41,676 nucleotides of DNA from Streptomyces novaecaesareae (GTDB taxonomy: Bacteria > Actinomycetota > Actinomycetes > Streptomycetales > Streptomycetaceae), in NCBI RefSeq assembly GCF_000716875.1, contig NZ_JNWQ01000063.1:1-41676 (forward strand), in the 5' to 3' direction. Shown here piece after piece: positions 41,261-41,676 of the stretch; positions within the stretch are counted from its first letter, which is position 1; every line of letters starts with the position of its first letter. The notes beneath the pieces were generated by a model. That model saw only the letters and a program-made list of their open reading frames with translations, had not been told where the DNA came from and ran no database searches. A program made the translations under genes and the position numbers.

Positions 41261-41676
<416 letters not shown>

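Overview
The window is high-GC actinobacterial chromosome. GC-rich third codon positions, frequent GTG/TTG starts, AGGAGG-type ribosome sites, secreted LamG/RHS proteins, a csn-type chitosan-oligosaccharide operon and a pSAM2-like integrative element all point to Streptomyces or a close relative such as Kitasatospora. No rRNA, tRNA or CRISPR array was recognised. The first 43 bases are not genomic: they read as an Illumina Nextera i7 index plus transposase adapter, so the left edge is a contig end with untrimmed adapter.

Layout. 44-2138 (-): malQ, cut near its C-terminus by the adapter. 2.3-2.55 kb: 3' remnant of a tyrosine integrase gene with its own repeats and terminator. 2.8-4.6 kb (-): two orphan toxin/immunity cassettes of low GC, an EndoU nuclease and a putative restriction-fold nuclease. 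Each begins in a displaced copy of the last ~16 codons of a Hint domain (ending V-H-N-C) and has no start of its own. 4.65-9.99 kb: a compact AICE/AIME-like element with two small hypothetical genes, a GntR regulator, an iteron-like region and a coupled rep-xis-int operon. No transfer gene is visible. 10.1-17.67 kb (-): an immunity gene and a 2441-residue secreted RHS-Hint polymorphic toxin with a nuclease-like tip. Its Hint tail is the apparent parent of the repeats in the orphan cassettes. 17.93-22.3 kb (+): a divergent giant secreted protein with FG-GAP, LamG and ricin-lectin modules, the usual neighbour of such RHS genes.

From 22.5 kb the window is more ordinary: a secreted GH84-like beta-N-acetylglucosaminidase, an HNH endonuclease, an MscS channel, a broken TPR gene, and the csnR-csnE-csnF-csnG-csnH-csnK set (ROK repressor, ABC importer without its own ATPase, GH4 glycosidase, amino-sugar kinase) with a GGAAAGTTTCC operator. 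Then come a lipoprotein, a secreted protein with a HEYSE motif, a NarL-type two-component pair and the start of an ABC-transporter ATPase that runs off the window.

The most interesting part is 2.3-17.7 kb. It looks like a toxin tip-exchange locus in which an integrative element sits between the full-length RHS effector and its spare tips. The spare tips are bracketed by two related integrase 3' ends, which suggests that elements of this kind brought in or separated the cassettes. The csn operon and the GH84 enzyme suggest amino-sugar polymer use elsewhere in the window.
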